Positions 53,979-58,104 of a stretch of 58,104 bases of DNA are shown here, in pieces. The notes beneath the pieces were generated by a model. It saw nothing but the letters and a program-made list of their open reading frames with translations. It searched no databases and was not told where the DNA came from. A program made the translations under genes and the position numbers. How positions within the stretch are numbered: the first letter of the stretch is position 1; every line of letters begins with the position of its first letter. This DNA is from Helicobacter ailurogastricus (GTDB lineage: Bacteria; Campylobacterota; Campylobacteria; Campylobacterales; Helicobacteraceae): contig NZ_CDMG01000002.1 in NCBI RefSeq assembly GCF_001282945.1, positions 92,659 to 150,762 on the forward strand, given 5' to 3'.

Positions 53979-54526
53979 TGCACCACAAATTCGGTAAAGA
54001 ACACATTCTTGACAAAGCCATCGATTAAAAAGCTGTTAATGTTGCTGCGGATCTCCTCTTTGAGCTTGTTTTTGCCCTTTAAGGTGCTGATCTCTTCAAT
54101 GGATTTAGAGGACAAAATCTCTATAATGGTGTCTTTGATCGCCGTCTCTTTGTTTTTGACTTCTGCGAGCAACTTCGCATCACTAAGCTCTAAAGTGATG
54201 CTTGTCTTTAAATAACGCCGCCCGTTTTGGGTGATTAAATTCACCACAAAGGGGGAATCTAGAGGGTAGAGTGGCCCTAAAGAGAGATAGTCAGACGAGC
54301 GCACCATTAAATCCGATTTCCCACCATTGTCGTTGAGCTTTGAGCTTTCTCGAACTTGGCGCATTTTATTGTCCACGAGGCCTTCTTTGGCCCCATCTTT
54401 GTCGCTATTTTTATTGAGCAATAAAATGGCGATCACCCCGATCAAAACGATCATCACCACAATTGTACCCACGATCACAAACAACAAGGCCTTATTTTTC
54501 TTAGGCTCTTTGACCTCATCTGCCAT
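53975..54526 (-). CDS. fliL: Flagellar basal body-associated protein FliL
   Basis: 183 residues. Short cytoplasmic tail, one membrane segment (LLFVIVGTIVVMIVLIGVIAILLL), Lys/Asp/Ser-rich linker, then the periplasmic FliL domain (YPLDSPFVVNLITQNGRRYLKTSITLEL...IIEILSSKSIEEI). It supports the stator around the motor. Between rsmD and acpS, as in H. pylori. Confidence 0.94.
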   Translation of the reverse strand: MADEVKEPKKNKALLFVIVGTIVVMIVLIGVIAILLLNKNSDKDGAKEGLVDNKMRQVRESSKLNDNGGKSDLMVRSSDYLSLGPLYPLDSPFVVNLITQNGRRYLKTSITLELSDAKLLAEVKNKETAIKDTIIEILSSKSIEEISTLKGKNKLKEEIRSNINSFLIDGFVKNVFFTEFVVQ

Positions 54527-54528
54527 AA

Positions 54529-55119
54529 TTATTCCTTTGTGTAAAGATAGTAACTTAAAGTCGTCCTGCCAAACTTTCTTTCTTTGATTATACTAAAGCT
54601 TGCCGCATTTCTAGGCATACTGGCCCCGCTTAAATGCTCGAACACCAACAAAAAGCCATGCTTTAAAAACCTCTCTAAAGGATTTAAGCTTTCTAGCAAC
54701 GCCCAACACTTTTCATAAATGCCCTCCATAAAAGGCGGGTCTAAATACAACACCACTAAACCTCTTGGCTCTAAGCCCTTTAAATGCCCGCTAAACGCGC
54801 TCAACACGTCGGCGCAAATGGTCTTTAAGCGGGCTTGTGGCAAGCGCTCCTTGATGGTTTGGGCGTTTGTTTGTAAAACCTTGAAAGCCTGCGCGTCTTT
54901 TTCAAAAAACAAGGCCTCATAAGCCCCCCGACTCAAGGCTTCTAAACCCATTGAGCCACTGCCCCCAAAGGCTTCGATAAAAGTACTTTGCAAAACCGAG
55001 TCTTGCAAGACATTAAAAAAAGACTCTTTAATGATCGCCTTTGTGGGGCGGGTGGTGGCTTTGGCAGGCATTTGTAAGTTAAGCCCTTTGCACACCCCGC
55101 CCAAAATTTTTAAGCGCAT
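54529..55119 (-). CDS. rsmD: 16S rRNA (guanine966-N2)-methyltransferase RsmD
   Basis: 196 residues. SAM-dependent fold with KESFFNVLQD, EAFGGSGSMGLEALSRGA, and the catalytic VVLYLDPPFMEG (DPPF). It methylates G966 of 16S rRNA. ATG directly abuts the stop of the preceding hypothetical gene (overlap of one base at 55119). Confidence 0.93.
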   Translation of the reverse strand: MRLKILGGVCKGLNLQMPAKATTRPTKAIIKESFFNVLQDSVLQSTFIEAFGGSGSMGLEALSRGAYEALFFEKDAQAFKVLQTNAQTIKERLPQARLKTICADVLSAFSGHLKGLEPRGLVVLYLDPPFMEGIYEKCWALLESLNPLERFLKHGFLLVFEHLSGASMPRNAASFSIIKERKFGRTTLSYYLYTKE

Positions 55120-55442
55120 CAGCGTTTGTAATCCTGCAATAAGTCAAGGAGCTTATAAGTGTATTCTTGCAATAAAGATTGCACCTTGTGCTCTAGGCTC
55201 TCGGTTTGGGCCTTGTTAGCGTAAAACTCTTGCAACTTTTGGAGCAACTCGTTTTGCGTGAAGGGGGTTAAAATGTGCGCGCTTGAATCCGAGCCAACCA
55301 AACAAGTCGCCTTGTAAGGGTTTTTAACGGGGTGGTCGCTTAAAATAAAATCGCAATTCTCTTCGGTGGCCAAGAACTCTTGTAAATAGCTTTCTAAAAC
55401 CTGTCCTAGCAATAAAGAGTGGCAATTGATAAAAATCTTCAC
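55119..55442 (-). CDS. Hypothetical protein upstream of rsmD
   Basis: 107 residues, not assigned. N-terminal half looks like a small Rossmann-like alpha/beta unit (MKIFINCHSLLLGQVLESYL, FILSDHPVKN), C-terminal half is helical (ELLQKLQEFYANKAQ). Same place as HP0811 of H. pylori. First gene of the rsmD-fliL-acpS run, divergent from lepA. Confidence 0.8.
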   Translation of the reverse strand: MKIFINCHSLLLGQVLESYLQEFLATEENCDFILSDHPVKNPYKATCLVGSDSSAHILTPFTQNELLQKLQEFYANKAQTESLEHKVQSLLQEYTYKLLDLLQDYKR

Positions 55443-55515
55443 TACAAGGCTCCGCTTTTAACACAATAAGGTATTATTACACATTTGGGTTTAAAAATGC
55501 TTGTTAAGGAAGTCC

Positions 55516-57309
55516 ATGCAAGATCTCATCCGCAATTTTTCCATCATCGCCCACATCGATCACGGCAAAAGCACGCTCGCCGATTGTTTGATTCAAGCTT
55601 GTAAGGCTTTGAGTACGCGAGAAATGACTAGCCAAGTGCTAGACACCATGGACATTGAAAAGGAGAGGGGCATCACCATTAAGGCCCAATCTGTGCGCTT
55701 AAATTACCGCTATCAAGGGCAAGATTATATTTTAAATCTCATAGACACTCCCGGGCATGTGGATTTTAGCTACGAGGTGTCCCGCTCGCTGTGCGCCTGC
55801 GAGGGGGCTTTGCTCGTTGTGGATGCCACGCAGGGCGTGCAAGCCCAAACAATCGCCAATGTCTATATCGCTTTAGACAACCACTTAGAAATCTTGCCCG
55901 TACTCAATAAAATAGATTTGCCTAATGCTGAAGTGGAGGCGGTCAAAGAGGACATTGAGGACACCATCGGGTTAGATTGTGCTGGGGCTAATTGCGTGAG
56001 CGCAAAGGCGCATTTAGGCATTAACGAGCTCTTAGAAACCATCATCGCCAAAATTCCTCCCCCAAAGGGCAACAAAGAAGCGCCTACAAAGGCCTTAATC
56101 TACGACTCGTGGTTTGACAACTATCTAGGGGCGCTGGCTCTCGTGCGCTTAAAAGAGGGGCGGTTGTGTGTCAATCAAGAGGTTTTGGTGATGGGCAGCG
56201 CAAAGACGCATCAGGTGCTAGCTCTTTACTACCCAAACCCCTTACACAAAATCCCCACCGACTCCATTGAATGCGGAGAAATTGGCATCATCTCTTTGGG
56301 CTCAAAAAACCTCACCGACATCGCGGTGGGCGACACCATCACCGATGCCAAAACTCCCACAGCCACGCCCATAGAGGGCTTTAAACCCGCCAAACCCTTT
56401 GTCTTTGCCGGGCTTTATCCTATTGAGAGCGACCAATTTGAAGAATTGCGCGAAGCCTTGTTAAAACTCCAGCTCAACGACTCGTCCCTGCAATTTGAGC
56501 CTGAAAGCAGTGTGGCGCTGGGCTTTGGCTTTCGCGTGGGTTTTTTGGGCTTGCTGCATATGGAGGTCATCAAAGAGCGTTTAGAGCGGGAGTTTAATTT
56601 AAACTTGATTGCCACCGCCCCCACAGTGGTTTATGAAGTGCATTTGACAGACGGGCAGGTGGTGGCCGTGCAAAACCCTAGCCAGCTGCCCCCTGAAAGC
56701 ACGATAGAGAGCATTTACGAGCCCTATGTCAGGGCAAGCATCATCGCGCCCAGCGAATACTTGGGCAACTTGCTAGGCTTGCTCAACAACAGGCGTGGAG
56801 TGCAAGAGAAAATGGAGTATTTGAATCAAAACCGCGTGATGCTCACCTACGATTTGCCCAGTAATGAAATTGTCATGGACTTTTACGACAAGCTCAAATC
56901 CTGCACGAAGGGTTATGCCAGCTTTGATTACGAGCCCATCGGCTACAAAGAGGGGCAATTAGTCAAGCTAGATATTCGGGTGGCCAATGAGGTGGTGGAT
57001 GCGCTCTCTATCATTGTGGATCGCTCTAAAGCCTATGAAAAGGGCAAGGCCTTAGTCGAAACCATGAAAACCTTGATCCCACGCCAACTTTTTGAGGTGG
57101 CAATCCAAGCCAGCATTGGCAATAAAATCATCGCTCGAGAAACCGTCAAATCTGTGGGCAAAAATGTAACGGCAAAGTGTTATGGGGGCGACATCACAAG
57201 AAAGCGCAAACTCTTAGAAAAACAAAAAGAGGGCAAAAAGCGCATGAAAGCGATTGGCAAAGTCCATCTCCCCCAAGAGGCGTTTTTAGCGATCTTGAAG
57301 GTGGATTAA
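55516..57309 (+). CDS. lepA: Elongation factor 4 (LepA)
   Basis: 597 residues from ATG 55516, preceded by AAGGAAG (a TTG at 55501 lies upstream of that motif and is unlikely). G1 [10 protein letters not shown]3 DTPGH, G4 NKIDLPN, then the LepA-specific C-terminus ([33 protein letters not shown]). It binds the ribosome and aids translation under stress. Complete. Confidence 0.96.
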   Translation: MQDLIRNFSIIAHIDHGKSTLADCLIQACKALSTREMTSQVLDTMDIEKERGITIKAQSVRLNYRYQGQDYILNLIDTPGHVDFSYEVSRSLCACEGALLVVDATQGVQAQTIANVYIALDNHLEILPVLNKIDLPNAEVEAVKEDIEDTIGLDCAGANCVSAKAHLGINELLETIIAKIPPPKGNKEAPTKALIYDSWFDNYLGALALVRLKEGRLCVNQEVLVMGSAKTHQVLALYYPNPLHKIPTDSIECGEIGIISLGSKNLTDIAVGDTITDAKTPTATPIEGFKPAKPFVFAGLYPIESDQFEELREALLKLQLNDSSLQFEPESSVALGFGFRVGFLGLLHMEVIKERLEREFNLNLIATAPTVVYEVHLTDGQVVAVQNPSQLPPESTIESIYEPYVRASIIAPSEYLGNLLGLLNNRRGVQEKMEYLNQNRVMLTYDLPSNEIVMDFYDKLKSCTKGYASFDYEPIGYKEGQLVKLDIRVANEVVDALSIIVDRSKAYEKGKALVETMKTLIPRQLFEVAIQASIGNKIIARETVKSVGKNVTAKCYGGDITRKRKLLEKQKEGKKRMKAIGKVHLPQEAFLAILKVD

Positions 57310-57344
57310 ACAAAAAAGAAAGACAAAAGGACAAATGATGGCAC

Positions 57345-57380
57345 TTAGGTGCGGATAACCCGCGCCTAATCTTCTTTTTC
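57345..57380 (+). terminator. Rho-independent terminator of lepA
   Basis: Stem TTAGGTGCGG/CCGCGCCTAA (57345-57354 and 57360-57369, one G-T pair) with loop ATAAC, followed by TCTTCTTTTTC. Confidence 0.8.
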
Positions 57381-57516
57381 TCTATCTCTCTCTACGTTAT
57401 CTCATCATATCTATCATCTATTCTAATCTATTCCATACCTATCTCTAATCTATCCATATCTTTATCTTTTCAAATTTTTGCATATTTCACATATGTCTTT
57501 CACGGAGCTCGTTTGA
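57381..57516. repeat. Pyrimidine-rich CTAT/CATC degenerate repeats
   Basis: About 100 bases made almost only of CTAT, CTATC and TCTA words (CTATCTCTCT, TATCATCTATTCTAATC, CTATCCATATC), strongly strand-biased and without a frame. Such low-complexity tracts are typical of recombination scars or intergenic filler. Confidence 0.6.
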
Positions 57517-57684
57517 TCATTTATTTTTCCGCTTATCTTCATCACTTGTCAAAGCATTGTAAAGACCATAGGCAGCCGCTGTGGTTGTGAGCGCTGCTCC
57601 TACAAGGCTACTTGTGCTGGGCTTGCCAATGGGTAGATCTTTAACGCTCAGACAATCCGACTTTCCATTTTGCATGATGGGCAT
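57517..57684 (-). CDS. Small putative membrane protein
   Basis: 55 residues from the ATG at 57684, which has GGGGGA five bases before it (an upstream ATG at 57723 lacks a ribosome site). Polar first half with one Cys (MPIMQNGKSDCLSVKDLP), then a hydrophobic SLVGAALTTTAAAYGLYNAL segment, then a charged end (DEDKRKNK). No family recognised. Isolated in repetitive, gene-poor DNA. Confidence 0.45.
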   Translation of the reverse strand: MPIMQNGKSDCLSVKDLPIGKPSTSSLVGAALTTTAAAYGLYNALTSDEDKRKNK

Positions 57685-58067
57685 GGCGATCCCCCAATTT
57701 ATATTCAAAACCCCATTTTCCATGCATCATATCATATATCTTAAAAAGAATCTAAAAAACTAATTTTTTAAAAACCGCGCGTGGGTGCGCTTGCCCGTAG
57801 TACGTATCTTTTTCGTGAAAAAATTTTTCGCGTTTGTTGAAAAGTTGGTTGAGTAGGTTTAAGGTAAGCTAAGCTGACGCTTGGCATCTATATCATCATT
57901 ATTGCTCTTGGGGGCAAGCCCCCAAACCCCCAAGAAAGGGTTTTGAAGTGAGAATTAGATTTTTAGTCTTTGAAGTATCTATTATCTATGATTGTAAGGT
58001 AATCATGTCTGTTTTGAGAGAGTGAGAAACTGATTGATTTAGGACAATTATATCTTTGGAGAGTAAG
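57685..58067. other. Gene-poor spacer with hairpins
   Basis: No convincing gene. It holds the dyad GAAAAA-A-TTTTTC (57817-57829) and a perfect hairpin TTGGGGGC-AA-GCCCCCAA (57908-57925), followed by ACCCCCAAG, which can pair with CTTGGGGG instead. AT-rich on the right side. Nothing here resembles an insertion sequence. Confidence 0.5.
57907..57934. repeat. G/C-run hairpin with alternative pairing
   Basis: One G5 run (57910-57914) faces two C5 runs (57919-57923 and 57927-57931), allowing two mutually exclusive stems. No U-run follows, so a terminator is unlikely. Confidence 0.55.
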
Positions 58068-58104
58068 ATGAAGAGAGGCAATAAATCAAATATAGCGTTT
58101 AAAG
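58068..58104 (+). CDS. Start of an unidentified gene, cut by the window end
   Basis: ATG at 58068 preceded by TTTGGAGAG, open to the window edge (MKRGNKSNIAFK). Too short to identify. Confidence 0.35.
   Translation, partial: MKRGNKSNIAFK

Noticed and set aside
1-58104. CRISPR arrays, insertion sequences, rRNA genes, prophage modules
   Set aside because: No regular repeat-spacer pattern, transposase, rRNA sequence or phage structural gene was seen; the S24 repressor alone does not make a prophage.

Overview
The window is a chromosomal segment of a Helicobacter, most probably one of the gastric species other than H. pylori (H. felis / H. heilmannii type). Almost every protein reads as a close relative of an H. 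pylori protein, and several H. pylori gene blocks are kept in order: putP-putA; nadE-lpxK; argS-tatA-gmk-polyE-nuc-hor-flgH-pseFGH; tlpD-bioF; rluD-FN3 lipoprotein-trmB-ftsE-ftsX-M23-flaG-fliD-fliS-fliT; acpS-fliL-rsmD. The base composition looks more GC-rich than H. pylori. Blocks that are far apart in H. pylori lie side by side here, so the genome is rearranged relative to that species. The species call is inference; no rRNA gene lies in the window.

Layout. 1-8.2 kb: a membrane-anchored ClpX-like AAA+ protein converging on the proline uptake and degradation genes putP and putA. 8.3-8.7 kb: four tRNA genes (Arg-TCT, Arg-TCG, His, Pro) read leftwards from one clear promoter. 8.8-13.2 kb: a LexA/S24-like repressor, a two-gene multihaem cytochrome unit (NapC-type tetrahaem plus octahaem Hao), then nadE and lpxK. 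13.2-17.4 kb: two TerD proteins, an HD phosphohydrolase and an exported coiled-coil protein, with an unrecognised gene on the other strand. 17.4-31.4 kb: mnmG, dapE, the orphan regulator hsrA with an adjacent RepG-like sRNA, argS, tatA, gmk, a Glu-rich protein, a PLD nuclease, an outer membrane protein, then flgH and the pseudaminic acid genes pseF-G-H-I (flagellin glycosylation), and fur. 31.5-37.5 kb: tlpD, bioF, amiF (formamidase), pfr (ferritin) and feoB. 37.6-46.8 kb: rluD, an FN3 lipoprotein, trmB, the ftsE-ftsX-EnvC-like division unit, and flaG-fliD-fliS-fliT behind a sigma-28 promoter. 46.8-52.8 kb: asparaginase, a TerB-like protein with a glycine-zipper partner, an RdxA-type nitroreductase, queH, a cupin, and a DcuC carrier with a 30-residue membrane protein behind it. 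52.9-53.6 kb: about 0.6 kb of non-coding DNA rich in TTCAC boxes, inverted repeats and a (CTA)5 run, which looks like a replication origin. 53.6-57.3 kb: acpS, fliL, rsmD, a hypothetical gene and lepA. From 57.3 kb to the end the DNA is sparse and repetitive, with one short gene and the first codons of another.

How the genes work together. Iron is a clear theme (fur, pfr, feoB). So is flagellar assembly and decoration (flgH, pseF-I, flaG-fliD-fliS-fliT, fliL). Amino-acid and amide nitrogen use (putA/putP, asparaginase, formamidase), together with a putative nitrite- or hydroxylamine-handling cytochrome pair, fits a gastric microaerophile living on host amino acids and short amides. The most interesting parts are the origin-like region at 53.24-53.59 kb, the RepG-like sRNA beside hsrA, the Hao unit beside a probably non-cleaving S24 repressor, the TerD/HD/coiled-coil cluster, and the membrane-anchored ClpX-like protein.
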